From Maribacter sp. (lineage in GTDB: Bacteria; Bacteroidota; Bacteroidia; Flavobacteriales; Flavobacteriaceae), in contig JAHHKH010000069.1 of assembly GCA_018679695.1 (NCBI GenBank), forward strand, positions 1-13,870: a stretch of DNA of 13,870 nucleotides. Direction: 5' to 3'. The position numbers and the translations under genes are program-made. Positions 1 through 6,873 of the stretch are shown here, one piece after another. The notes under the pieces are model-generated. The model was not told the origin of the DNA. It made no database searches and saw only the letters and a list, made by a program, of their open reading frames with translations. The first letter of the stretch is position 1. The number at the start of each line of letters is the position of its first letter.

Positions 1-201
1 GCTGACTTTAAGTACTACGTGCTTCGCCCTCCCGCACCAAAAGAAATGTGCCACAATGACCTGCTAAACCAAATTGCTCCGCACCACCACCTACAAACAG
101 CTCACAGCTGTCCGCTCAAGCGACTAATATGCCACAACAGTAGCTAAAAGCAATTTGGCCCGGTAATTTATACTCCCAATACCGTAAAATCAACAAGATA
201 C

Positions 202-219
202 GTCCCGCAAAAGCGGGAC
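202..219. terminator. GC-rich hairpin, possible terminator
   Basis: GTCCCGC, loop AAAA, GCGGGAC forms a perfect 7-bp stem with a tetraloop. It is followed on the + strand by TTCTTG, only a weak T-run, so it may be a poor terminator for something upstream or simply part of the structured non-coding DNA. Confidence 0.35.
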
Positions 220-230
220 TTCTTGACAAC

Positions 231-274
231 CTATGAAACGAGATCCATAGGAACGACAAGTTCTCGTTGCATAG
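231..274. repeat. 13-bp imperfect hairpin
   Basis: CTATGAAACGAGA (231-243) pairs with TCTCGTTGCATAG (262-274) at 12 of 13 positions. The single mismatch is internal and the loop is 18 nt. The AACG...CGTT core and the text between the arms loosely resemble the stem-loop within the repeat at 1626-1657 upstream of mscS, suggesting a related structured element. Confidence 0.55.
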
Positions 275-296
275 TTAATCGATTTTACTATATTTC
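267..296 (+). promoter_or_regulatory. Candidate promoter for the GH43 lipoprotein gene
   Basis: TTG at 267-269, a 19-nt spacer, then TATATTTC at 289-296. This fits the Bacteroidota consensus TTG-N17-23-TAnnTTTG except for the last base. The TTG lies inside the right arm of the hairpin at 231-274, so folding or a bound protein there could affect transcription. Confidence 0.4.
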
Positions 297-352
297 CGTA
301 GAAATCACCGAACTGCGTTTAGCAGGTCATTCTGTAGCAATAAAAGGAGCTT

Positions 353-1300
353 ATGAGAAAAATAGTACTTATTCTGATTTTAGTAGGCTCGATTGGATGT
401 ACAAAACAAGAATCTGATGTGTATCTTTTTTCTTTTTTTAAAGGAAACGGTGAGGATGGATTGCATCTAGCTGCTAGTACGGATGGTCTAAAATGGAAGG
501 CGCTCAATAATAATGAGTCATTCCTGACCCCAAAGGTGGGAAAAGATAAGCTCATGCGTGATCCTTGTATCATCAAAGGGGATGATGGCAAATTCCACAT
601 GGTATGGACTGTTAGTTGGAATGAGAAAGGGATTGGATACGCAAATTCAACGGATTTAATTCATTGGTCAGAACAAAAGTACATCCCGGTTATGCATCAT
701 GAACCCGATGCTCGAAATTGTTGGGCTCCTGAATTATATTTTGATGATGTATCAAGACAATATTTAATATGTTGGGCTACAACAATCCCAGGAAGGTTTC
801 CGGATACTGATTCCCAAGGGGACGACGGATATAATCATAGGATATATTATACTACCACAAAAGATTTCATTGATTTTAGTGATACAAAGTTATTGTATGA
901 CAAGGGCTTTAATGTAATTGATGCCACCCTACTAAAAAAGAATGATTCATATATGATGTTTCTTAAAGATGAAACATTAAGTCCAAAACCTGAAAAAAAT
1001 ATCAGAGTAGCGGAAAGTGACAAACTCATCGGTAATTGGAGCCAGCCTTCAGAACCTATAACCACAAATTGGGTAGAAGGACCAAGCGTCATGAAGATCA
1101 ATGATGACTGGATTGTCTATTTTGATAGGTATACGAAACACAAGATGGGTGCTGTAAGCTCTTCTGATTTAATAAATTGGACAGATATCTCTGATAAAAT
1201 AAATTTCCCTGAAGGAACTAGACATGGGACAATTTTTAAGGTAAAGGAAAGTGACATAAATAAAATAATATCGATACATAACAAGGTACATACAAAATAG
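353..1300 (+). CDS. GH43-like five-bladed beta-propeller glycoside hydrolase, lipoprotein
   Basis: A 315-residue protein that probably hydrolyses a plant- or algal-type polysaccharide side chain at the cell surface or in the periplasm; the substrate is unknown. A hydrophobic N-terminus ends in SIGC with Cys16 as the likely lipidated residue. Three acidic motifs sit where the clan GH-F/GH43 catalytic triad is expected: RDP (Asp70, general base), IDA (Asp190, pKa modulator) and EGP (Glu242, general acid). Repeated S-D-L/F-I/D-x-W/F segments (for example STDLIHW, SSDLINW) are typical propeller-blade text. AAAAGGAG lies 5 nt before the start. There is no SusC/SusD or other polysaccharide-utilisation partner nearby, so it stands alone in cassette-like DNA. 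Base composition is AT-rich compared with sucC or lysA. A related five-bladed family is possible; the fold assignment is firmer than the family. Confidence 0.75.
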   Translation: MRKIVLILILVGSIGCTKQESDVYLFSFFKGNGEDGLHLAASTDGLKWKALNNNESFLTPKVGKDKLMRDPCIIKGDDGKFHMVWTVSWNEKGIGYANSTDLIHWSEQKYIPVMHHEPDARNCWAPELYFDDVSRQYLICWATTIPGRFPDTDSQGDDGYNHRIYYTTTKDFIDFSDTKLLYDKGFNVIDATLLKKNDSYMMFLKDETLSPKPEKNIRVAESDKLIGNWSQPSEPITTNWVEGPSVMKINDDWIVYFDRYTKHKMGAVSSSDLINWTDISDKINFPEGTRHGTIFKVKESDINKIISIHNKVHTK

Positions 1301-1580
1301 GCGCAATGATACTATTTTCACTGGTTACAACCCGCTTTAATTTTTGAATTCCTTTACAAACAATTGCCCCGAAATCGCAAACTTTGAATACACGGGACCG
1401 TTCATCCCATAGGATAAAAATAACAGGATGCTAAAAATTGTCACCTTACTGGTTCTTGCCAATTCTTTGTTTCTTGAACTTCAACATCGAAGTACCGACA
1501 GGGGGATTTTCTGATCTGCCTTTGGTGTGACAGGCAGGAAATCCTTAACTTTAAAAATGGCTTGGATATAGGCGGAAAAA
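1301..1580. other. Gene-free spacer between the GH43 gene and the mscS-flanking repeat
   Basis: I see no gene with recognisable content. A 68-codon minus-strand frame (1481-1687) crosses the hairpin and the repeat and looks fortuitous. No clear terminator follows the GH43 gene. The notable content is the nested hairpin at 1504-1544. Confidence 0.55.
1504..1544. repeat. Nested palindromic element
   Basis: The inner stem CTGCCT (1516-1521) pairs with AGGCAG (1532-1537) across a 10-nt loop. The outer stem GGATTT (1504-1509) pairs with AAATCC (1539-1544). The CTGCC/GGCAG core is shared with the larger nested palindrome at 2705-2767, and both lie shortly upstream of a copy of the bipartite repeat. 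It may belong to a dispersed palindromic repeat family in this genome. Confidence 0.5.
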
Positions 1581-1657
1581 TCCAGACGCCGGCGCGCCAA
1601 CTCGCCCGCTAAATCACAAACATAGTCACAACGAAATCGTAGTCGAGTCCGTTGTGT
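1581..1657 (+). repeat. Bipartite repeat, copy 1 (upstream of mscS)
   Basis: TCCAG (1581), then GCGCCAACTCGCCCGCT at 1594-1610, then exactly 39 nt, then CGTTGTGT at 1650-1657. Copy 2 downstream of mscS has the same boxes and the same 39-nt spacing. In this copy CACAACG (1627-1633) and CGTTGTG (1650-1656) form a perfect 7-bp stem with a 16-nt loop. GTTGTGT differs from the attC R'' consensus GTTRRRY at one position. The mscS start codon is 22 nt past the repeat, as is usual for cassette genes. Confidence 0.65.
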
Positions 1658-1679
1658 ACAATTTGACAAACAACGAATT

Positions 1680-2558
1680 ATGAACATAGATTTTAGTAAG
1701 ATTTTTAATGACTTTTACCTGGACATTAGTTCAATGCTACCAAAAATAATATCTGCCATAATTGCACTATTATTCTTCATAGTGCTAGGAAAGTTATTTT
1801 ATCGCTTCATCGGTAAAAAAATTCAATTAAAATGGAAAGACAGTATTATTTCAAACTTCACAGCGGAAGCAACGAAATGGTTATTTTACATTTTTGGATT
1901 GATTATAGCTTTGAATATTGTCGGTTATGGTGGTATTGCAAGTAGCCTGATTGCTGGAGCAGGTATCAGTGCCATTATCTTTGGATTTGCATTTAAGGAT
2001 ATAGGGGAAAATTTTTTAGCTGGGATTATTCTAGCATTAAAAAGACCATTCGAAATTGGAGATATAATTGAAGTAGATGGTCATAAGGGAAATGTAAAAG
2101 ATCTAGATTTAAGAATAACCCATTTAAGAAATGTTGAAGGAAAGGATATTTACATTCCCAATTCATCAATAATAAAGAACACACTGATAAACTATACTAA
2201 AGATGGTAATTTAAGAATGAGCTTTATGATAGGTATTGCACCTGAAAACGATATAACGCAAACCCGTAGTTTAATTATTGAATATTTAAAACAGAACAAA
2301 CAAATATTAAAAACACCTAGACCAAACATAGCTGTGCAAGAATTAGGTGAATTTACAACAGATTTACAAGTCCTTTTTTGGGTAGATATTTTAGCGAATA
2401 AAAAGTTACCTGATAGCTACCTTGGGCATAACATTCGTAGCAAAGTTATTTCAGATGTTAAAGAAATACTTGACAAAAACAATATTGAAATGCCTTCTCA
2501 AGTTATTGAACACAAAATGTACAGAGATAATAAATTTGAAGTAAGAAAGGATGAATAA
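1680..2558 (+). CDS. mscS: Small-conductance mechanosensitive channel, MscS family
   Basis: A 292-residue inner-membrane channel of near-classical length (E. coli MscS is about 286). Such channels open under membrane tension and release solutes after hypo-osmotic shock. Predicted helices are TM1 at about 21-44, TM2 at about 66-83 and the Gly/Ala-rich pore helix TM3 at about 84-120 (AGAGISAIIFGFAFKD followed by ENFLAGI). The beta domain follows, with the family motifs RPFEIGD (about 122-128) and YIPNS (about 158-162). A C-terminal alpha/beta domain completes the protein. The start at 1680 has no Shine-Dalgarno sequence but gives the expected length. The gene is isolated between two copies of the bipartite repeat. 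Two sampled 60-base lines have 17 and 18 G+C, against 30 in a sucC line, suggesting acquisition. The gene symbol is by family; which paralogue is unclear. Confidence 0.93.
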   Translation: MNIDFSKIFNDFYLDISSMLPKIISAIIALLFFIVLGKLFYRFIGKKIQLKWKDSIISNFTAEATKWLFYIFGLIIALNIVGYGGIASSLIAGAGISAIIFGFAFKDIGENFLAGIILALKRPFEIGDIIEVDGHKGNVKDLDLRITHLRNVEGKDIYIPNSSIIKNTLINYTKDGNLRMSFMIGIAPENDITQTRSLIIEYLKQNKQILKTPRPNIAVQELGEFTTDLQVLFWVDILANKKLPDSYLGHNIRSKVISDVKEILDKNNIEMPSQVIEHKMYRDNKFEVRKDE

Positions 2559-2780
2559 AAACAGTACACGACAAGGCATAAAACATAGCCATTACAGCCT
2601 TTCCGATAGGTTTGTGTTCATTTGCGAAGGCTGCCTGATTTTTAAATTTGGCTTTTAAGATTGATTAGTTAAAAACAAAATATAGAAATTCTGCTCTGTG
2701 TTAACCTACCTGCCGGTTTACTCGCACCTGCCTGTCGGCAGGCAGGTCTGGAGGGTAGGCAGGTAGGGAAAGTGAGCGTC
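2559..2780. other. Gene-free structured spacer after mscS
   Basis: No ORF of interest and no clear mscS terminator. The first half is AT-rich with no recognised element. The second half carries the nested palindrome at 2705-2767. Together with the repeat at 2781-2850 it is what the 3' non-coding end of a cassette-like unit would look like. Confidence 0.55.
2705..2767. repeat. Large nested GC-rich palindrome
   Basis: The inner stem ACCTGCCTG (2726-2734) pairs perfectly with CAGGCAGGT (2739-2747) across the loop TCGG. The outer stem CCTACCTGCC (2705-2714) pairs perfectly with GGCAGGTAGG (2758-2767). The internal gaps are nearly symmetrical (11 and 10 nt), so the whole 63 bp can form a cruciform. 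It ends 13 bp before bipartite repeat copy 2 and shares its CTGCC/GGCAG core with 1504-1544. Confidence 0.7.
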
Positions 2781-2850
2781 TCCAGTGCGCCAACCCGCCC
2801 ACTGCTATCGCAGATATCGTGCGCTACGTTTCATACACAAAACGTTATGT
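2781..2850 (+). repeat. Bipartite repeat, copy 2 (downstream of mscS)
   Basis: TCCAG (2781), GCGCCAACCCGCCCACT at 2787-2803, exactly 39 nt, then CGTTATGT at 2843-2850. The boxes match copy 1 at 15 of 17 and 7 of 8 positions, with the same spacing and orientation, while the 39-nt interiors differ. The interior also holds ACGTTT (2826-2831) pairing with AAACGT. The direct-repeat arrangement on both sides of mscS suggests that the roughly 1.19-kb interval moved as a unit. Confidence 0.65.
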
Positions 2851-2883
2851 CCCAATACATGATAATTTATTCCAAGGTAAATA

Positions 2884-2914
2884 AAAAGGACCCTAGGTGT
2901 TGCAGGGTCCTTTT
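2884..2914. terminator. Rho-independent terminator, sucC 3' end
   Basis: AAAAGGACCCT, a 9-nt loop, AGGGTCCTTTT: a perfect 11-bp stem with A-rich and T-rich flanks on both sides, so it could act bidirectionally. It lies 24 bp past the sucC stop codon on the minus strand. Confidence 0.88.
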
Positions 2915-2937
2915 ATTATTATAAAATTTTTGGAATT

Positions 2938-4131
2938 TTAGCTCAATACTTCCTTTACCTTATCGGCAGCTTCCTGGAACTGTACCGCGGAATGTACCGC
3001 CAATCCGGAATTGTCTATGATCTCCTTGGCCAATTCGGCATTGGTTCCCTGCAAGCGTACAATGATCGGGACATTGATCGCATCGCCCATATTGGTATAG
3101 GCATCGACCACACCCTGGGCCACCCGGTCACAGCGTACGATTCCCCCGAAAATATTGATCAATATGGCCTGGACCCTTGAATCTTTTAAGATGATACGGA
3201 AGGCTTCCTCTACCCGCTTGGCATCTGCGGTACCCCCAACATCCAGGAAATTGGCAGGCTCACCACCGGCCATTTTGATCAGGTCCATCGTGGCCATCGC
3301 CAAACCGGCACCGTTGACCATACATCCTACATTCCCATCCAGATCCACATAACTAAGGCCCACGGCCCTTGCCTCGACCTCGATCGGGTTTTCTTCACGT
3401 AGATCGCGCATCTCGGCATATTGCTTTCGTCTGTATAAGGAATTGTCATCGATGGAAACCTTGGCATCAACAGCCATGATCAGGTCATCGGAGGTCTTTA
3501 AAACCGGATTGATCTCGAACATATTGGAATCGCTCTCCACATAGGCCTTATAGAGGGCTGTCACGAATTTGGTCATTTCCTTAAAGGCCGTTCCCGAAAG
3601 TCCCAGGTTAAAGGCAATCTTTCTCGCCTGGAAAGGCAAAAGGCCTGTTGCCGGGTCAACTTCCTCCGTGAAAATCAGATGGGGGGTCTTCTCGGCCACT
3701 TCCTCAATATCTATTCCCCCTTCGGTAGAATACATGATCATGTTTCGCCCTTTACCACGATCCAATAAAACCGACATATAGAACTCGCTGGTTTCACTAT
3801 CCCCGGGATAATACACATCCTCGGCTACCAATACCTGGTGTACTTTCTTCCCTTCCGCGGAAGTCTGCGGGGTGATCAGGTTCATCCCAATGATGTTGCC
3901 CGCAATTTCCTCAACTTCCTTTAGGTTTTTGGCCAATTTAACGCCTCCACCCTTACCTCGGCCCCCAGCATGGACCTGGGCCTTGATTACATGCCATCCT
4001 GTTCCTGTTTCCGCCGTTAATTGTTTGGCCGCTTCAACAGCTTCTTTGGGGCTGTGCGCAACAATACCACGTTGTATGCGAACACCAAAACTTGCCAAGA
4101 TGTCTTTTCCTTGATACTCGTGAAGGTTCAT
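2938..4131 (-). CDS. sucC: Succinyl-CoA ligase (ADP-forming) beta subunit
   Basis: The 397-residue beta subunit of the TCA-cycle enzyme that converts succinyl-CoA to succinate with substrate-level phosphorylation. It works in the cytoplasm with SucD, whose gene is not in this window. The N-terminal ATP-grasp domain opens with the family start MNLHEYQGK and carries the glycine-rich loop HAGGRGKGGGVK (54-65). The metal-binding EINP is at 207-210. The C-terminal ligase domain contains GNVGCMVNGAGLAM (267-280), DVGGTAD (297-303) and FGGIVRCD (328-335), which contacts the alpha subunit. Length fits the family (E. coli 388). It appears monocistronic: its own promoter overlaps the 3' end of the neighbouring LON-domain gene, and a strong terminator follows. 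Its GC-richer codon use than mscS fits a highly expressed core gene. Confidence 0.98.
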   Translation of the reverse strand: MNLHEYQGKDILASFGVRIQRGIVAHSPKEAVEAAKQLTAETGTGWHVIKAQVHAGGRGKGGGVKLAKNLKEVEEIAGNIIGMNLITPQTSAEGKKVHQVLVAEDVYYPGDSETSEFYMSVLLDRGKGRNMIMYSTEGGIDIEEVAEKTPHLIFTEEVDPATGLLPFQARKIAFNLGLSGTAFKEMTKFVTALYKAYVESDSNMFEINPVLKTSDDLIMAVDAKVSIDDNSLYRRKQYAEMRDLREENPIEVEARAVGLSYVDLDGNVGCMVNGAGLAMATMDLIKMAGGEPANFLDVGGTADAKRVEEAFRIILKDSRVQAILINIFGGIVRCDRVAQGVVDAYTNMGDAINVPIIVRLQGTNAELAKEIIDNSGLAVHSAVQFQEAADKVKEVLS

Positions 4132-4155
4132 ATGGGATTATTAAAAGTTCGGGAG

Positions 4156-4187
4156 CAAAAATAGCAAACCCATAGGATTTACCCTAA
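4156..4187 (-). promoter_or_regulatory. Candidate sucC promoter
   Basis: Read on the minus strand, TATTTTTG (4156-4163) matches the Bacteroidota -7 box TAnnTTTG. TTA lies 21 nt upstream (4185-4187) in place of the expected TTG. The implied leader is about 20 nt. Confidence 0.5.
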
Positions 4188-4206
4188 TGAAATTAAAGGG
4201 GATTGA

Positions 4207-4845
4207 TCAAATTTTAAAATCCTCAAAATCAAGGGGGTCGAAATTCTTGAAATCACCATTCATCTTAATGGCCCCCTTGGCCCTGTTCACTTCCTTCAAG
4301 ACGGCTATGGTGGCCAAAAGGTGGGAATTGATAAAGCGTAAACGGTTGCTTTCTTTGGGCATTTGCAAGAGCTCGTACTCCTGCTCATAGGAAAGGCCTA
4401 TTTTATGTACCAAACTGTACATATTGAATTTTTTCAAGGGTATGGGCGTAAAAGGCACATCCATCAGCGCATAAAGCTCTTGAATCCGTTCTAGGACGCT
4501 TTGTTTCAACTCATCGGAAGCATCGTTCAACCCTTCCAGGAACTCAATAATACCCCCTGGGTACAATTTTCCTTCCATCTGATTCTCAAAGGACAAGATC
4601 TTGAATACCTGGCGGCCAACACAGACCACATCCATCTCACCCCCTTCATAGGTATTTACCACCTCAACCAGCTGTACCTCTGTGCCATAGGCAATTTGGT
4701 CATAAATATATACGGGTATTCCAAAGGTCATCGCCTCTTTCCTGCAGTCTTGGATAAGCTGCTTATAACGCTCCTCAAAGATATGGAGCGGTACCGTTTC
4801 ACCGGGGAAAAAAATAGATTTAAGCGGGAATAAAGGCAGTTGCAT
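4207..4845 (-). CDS. LON peptidase substrate-binding-domain protein
   Basis: A stand-alone protein of about 212 residues resembling the N-terminal substrate-recognition domain of Lon protease, without the AAA+ ATPase or protease parts. Its cellular role in bacteria is unclear. The start MQLPLFPLKSIFFPGE, then LHIFEERY, is the classic opening of the fold. A C-terminal helical part follows. I chose the ATG at 4845 over one 15 codons upstream (4890), because the extra residues (MLQSSSSCIFIKNST) are unlike family N-termini and would intrude into the region shared with the divergent lysA promoter. It is followed by sucC on the same strand, 75 bp away, but sucC has its own promoter signal. Confidence 0.85.
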   Translation of the reverse strand: MQLPLFPLKSIFFPGETVPLHIFEERYKQLIQDCRKEAMTFGIPVYIYDQIAYGTEVQLVEVVNTYEGGEMDVVCVGRQVFKILSFENQMEGKLYPGGIIEFLEGLNDASDELKQSVLERIQELYALMDVPFTPIPLKKFNMYSLVHKIGLSYEQEYELLQMPKESNRLRFINSHLLATIAVLKEVNRAKGAIKMNGDFKNFDPLDFEDFKI

Positions 4846-4960
4846 AGTCGAATTTTTGATAAAAATACAACTCGATGATGATTGCAGCAAATACCTTCAA
4901 ACCTTAAAAATGTGATATTTATAACATTTTGTTTTATTTATAAATTATCTTAGGGATTTC

Positions 4961-4991
4961 TTGCGCAGAACAAAATAGTATTCTAGATTTG
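4961..4991 (+). promoter_or_regulatory. lysA promoter
   Basis: TTG at 4961-4963, a 20-nt spacer, TAGATTTG at 4984-4991: a full match to the Bacteroidota consensus TTG-N17-23-TAnnTTTG. The leader would be about 20 nt and contains AAGGAAG at 5004-5010, 6 nt before the start codon, a clear Shine-Dalgarno-like site. Confidence 0.75.
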
Positions 4992-5016
4992 TTTTTATAA
5001 TTTAAGGAAGATACTG

Positions 5017-6258
5017 ATGAAGCATATCGATTTATTAAAAATCGCCAAAACCTATGGTAATCCCGTCTATGTTTATGATTCGGAAAAAATAGTTTCCCAA
5101 TTCGATCGATTGACGAATGCTTTTAAGGGCGTGAAGCAATTGAAACTCAACTATGCGGCCAAGGCACTTTCGAATATTACGATTTTAAGGCTAATGAACA
5201 GTTTGGGCAGTGGTCTTGATACGGTTTCGATACAGGAAGTGAAGTTGGGCCTGCTCGCCGGCTTTAAACCTGAAGCCATAATCTATACACCCAACGGGGT
5301 CTCCCTTGAGGAAATAGAGGAGGCGGCCAAGTTAGGGGTACAGATAAACATCGATAATCTTTCGGTTCTTGAGCAATTTGGGAATAAGCACCCCGATATT
5401 CCGGTCTGCATTCGTATAAACCCGCATGTTATGGCCGGAGGGAATTCGAATATTTCAGTGGGCCATATCGATTCCAAATTCGGTATCAGTATTCATCAAA
5501 TCCCCCATTTATTGCGTATCGTGGAGCTGACCAAAATGAATATCAATGGTATCCATATGCATACCGGTAGCGATATTCTGGACATTGATGTCTTCCTATA
5601 TGCCTCGGAAATCCTGTTCGAAACGGCGAAGCATTTCAAGGATCTGGATTTTATCGACTTTGGCAGTGGCTTCAAAGTACCTTATAAAACTGGTGATATT
5701 GAGACGAACATCGAAGAACTGGGCAAAAAATTAACCGGTAGGTTCAATGCCTTTTGCAAGGAATACGGGAAGGAACTGACCTTGGCCTTTGAGCCTGGAA
5801 AGTTTTTGGTGAGCGAGGCGGGCTACTTTTTGGCAAAGGTAAATGTGGTGAAACAGACCACCTCTACGGTTTTTGCAAGTGTTGATTCCGGTTTTAACCA
5901 TTTTATACGACCTATGCTTTACGGGGCTTCACATACGATCGAGAATATCTCGAACCCGGGAGGGCGTGAAAGATACTATTCGGTAGTGGGCTACATCTGT
6001 GAAACGGACACTTTTGGCAACAATCGAAGGATCAATGAAATTACCGAGGGCGATATCCTTTGCTTTAAAAATGCCGGGGCCTATTGCTTTACCATGGCCA
6101 GTAACTACAATTCCAGGTTTAGGCCAGCAGAGGTGCTGTGGCACAACGGAAAGGCCGTTTTAATACGTAAAAGGGAAACATTTGATGACATCATTCGAAA
6201 CCAGGTTGATGTGAAAGGTCTTTTTACGGAAAAAAAGCCCAAGGCCATCGCGAAATAA
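5017..6258 (+). CDS. lysA: Diaminopimelate decarboxylase
   Basis: A 413-residue cytoplasmic PLP enzyme that decarboxylates meso-diaminopimelate to L-lysine, the last lysine-biosynthesis step. It is a fold-type III decarboxylase: an alanine-racemase-like TIM barrel followed by a beta domain. Lys49 in NYAAKAL is the expected PLP Schiff-base lysine. HMHTGSD (180-186), DFGSGF (214-219, phosphate-binding loop) and EPGKFLV (259-265) complete the PLP site. CETDTF (328-333) and GAYCFTMASNYN (354-365) supply the partner-subunit cysteine/glutamate and the substrate tyrosine. The SNYN ending favours DAP decarboxylase over ornithine or carboxynorspermidine decarboxylases. Length is usual. Promoter and ribosome-binding site are both clear. 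A thioredoxin-fold gene follows 62 bp downstream. Confidence 0.95.
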   Translation: MKHIDLLKIAKTYGNPVYVYDSEKIVSQFDRLTNAFKGVKQLKLNYAAKALSNITILRLMNSLGSGLDTVSIQEVKLGLLAGFKPEAIIYTPNGVSLEEIEEAAKLGVQINIDNLSVLEQFGNKHPDIPVCIRINPHVMAGGNSNISVGHIDSKFGISIHQIPHLLRIVELTKMNINGIHMHTGSDILDIDVFLYASEILFETAKHFKDLDFIDFGSGFKVPYKTGDIETNIEELGKKLTGRFNAFCKEYGKELTLAFEPGKFLVSEAGYFLAKVNVVKQTTSTVFASVDSGFNHFIRPMLYGASHTIENISNPGGRERYYSVVGYICETDTFGNNRRINEITEGDILCFKNAGAYCFTMASNYNSRFRPAEVLWHNGKAVLIRKRETFDDIIRNQVDVKGLFTEKKPKAIAK

Positions 6259-6320
6259 AGCTTGAAAAAAATCGTTAGTTTTGGTACGGTTGTTGGACAA
6301 AACAACAAAAACAAGTACTA

Positions 6321-6854
6321 ATGAGACAAAAAGTATACCTAATACTCAAATTATCCCTCTTTTTATTCGTAGGATTGCTTGCCTTCAATGGCAATGCGCA
6401 AAATGTGGAGTGGCTGAGTTGGAACGAGGCCGTTGAGCGCGCCCAAACCGATACGAACCCTAAGAAAATATTCATTGATATCTATACCGATTGGTGTGGG
6501 TGGTGCAAAAAGATGGACAAGGACACCTTTCAAAATCCGGAAGTAGCTACTTATATGGCGGCCAACTTTTATATGGTGAAATTGGATGGGGAAGGAAAAG
6601 AACCTATCGAATTCAGAGGTAAGACCTTTAATTTTGTGCCTTCCGGCAGAAAAGGATATCATGAATTCGCGGCTACCCTGATGCAAGGTCGTATGAGTTA
6701 CCCAACGACCATCTTCTTGGATGAACAAATGAATATGCTGTCACCGGTCCCCGGTTATCAAAAACCCAAACCTTTTTTAAATATTGCCCGATACTTTGGC
6801 GATAACATCTATTTGGAAAAAGATTGGCAAACCTATAGTGGACAGGGGAAATAA
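6321..6854 (+). CDS. Exported thioredoxin-fold protein with CGWC motif
   Basis: A 177-residue protein with a signal peptide (hydrophobic 8-22, likely cleavage after the Ala-Gln near 26-27), so probably periplasmic. The thioredoxin fold starts at about residue 31. TDWCGWCKKMD places the redox cysteines at 59 and 62, and SYPTT gives the expected cis-proline (Pro128). An insertion of about 40 residues (roughly 85-124) between the active-site helix and the cis-proline strand sets it apart from plain thioredoxins. It is related to the DUF255/thioredoxin_7-like group common in Bacteroidota. The substrate is unknown; reduction or isomerisation of periplasmic disulfides is the usual guess. A TAGTTTTG box (6276-6283) lacks a good -33 element, so it may be read mainly from lysA. 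A strong terminator follows. Confidence 0.85.
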   Translation: MRQKVYLILKLSLFLFVGLLAFNGNAQNVEWLSWNEAVERAQTDTNPKKIFIDIYTDWCGWCKKMDKDTFQNPEVATYMAANFYMVKLDGEGKEPIEFRGKTFNFVPSGRKGYHEFAATLMQGRMSYPTTIFLDEQMNMLSPVPGYQKPKPFLNIARYFGDNIYLEKDWQTYSGQGK

Positions 6855-6873
6855 AAAATCACTTCCTTAAATG

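Larger units (their letters stand above)
55..331. repeat. Long-range 15-bp perfect inverted repeat
   Basis: AATGACCTGCTAAAC at 55-69 is the exact reverse complement of GTTTAGCAGGTCATT at 317-331. The arms are 247 bp apart, and the right arm ends 21 bp before the GH43 start codon. The inner end of the right arm, GTTTAGC, is one mismatch from the integron attC R'' consensus GTTRRRY. The left-arm GCTAAAC is likewise one mismatch from RYYYAAC. The spacing is longer than in ordinary attC sites, so cassette-site status is only a hypothesis. Confidence 0.6.
1..352. other. Gene-free, inverted-repeat-rich DNA upstream of the GH43 gene
   Basis: I see no convincing gene here. A frame open from the left edge to a stop at about 145 gives a His/Pro-rich translation that resembles no family I know. 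The stretch is unusually rich in inverted repeats: 55-69 with 317-331 (15 bp perfect), 69-78 with 149-158 (10 bp perfect), 202-208 with 213-219 (7 bp), and 231-243 with 262-274 (12 of 13). It probably folds strongly as single strand. The last 90 bases carry a plausible promoter and the purine-rich AAAAGGAG ribosome-binding site for the gene starting at 353. Confidence 0.6.

Noticed and set aside
223..417. 64-codon + strand frame overlapping the start of the GH43 gene
   Set aside because: It overlaps the well-supported lipoprotein start in another frame and covers hairpin and promoter DNA.
1481..1687. 68-codon minus-strand frame between the GH43 gene and mscS
   Set aside because: It runs through the nested hairpin and the bipartite repeat, has no recognisable motif, and its coding appearance follows from the repeat sequence.
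55..2850. A canonical integron with true attC sites
   Set aside because: No integrase is present, the terminal boxes each miss the GTTRRRY consensus at one position, and no convincing R' partner was found just after the GH43 or mscS stop codons. Kept only as a hypothesis.
6321..6854. A thiol-disulfide partner specific to lysA
   Set aside because: Only adjacency (62 bp, same strand) supports a link; nothing in either protein suggests a shared function.
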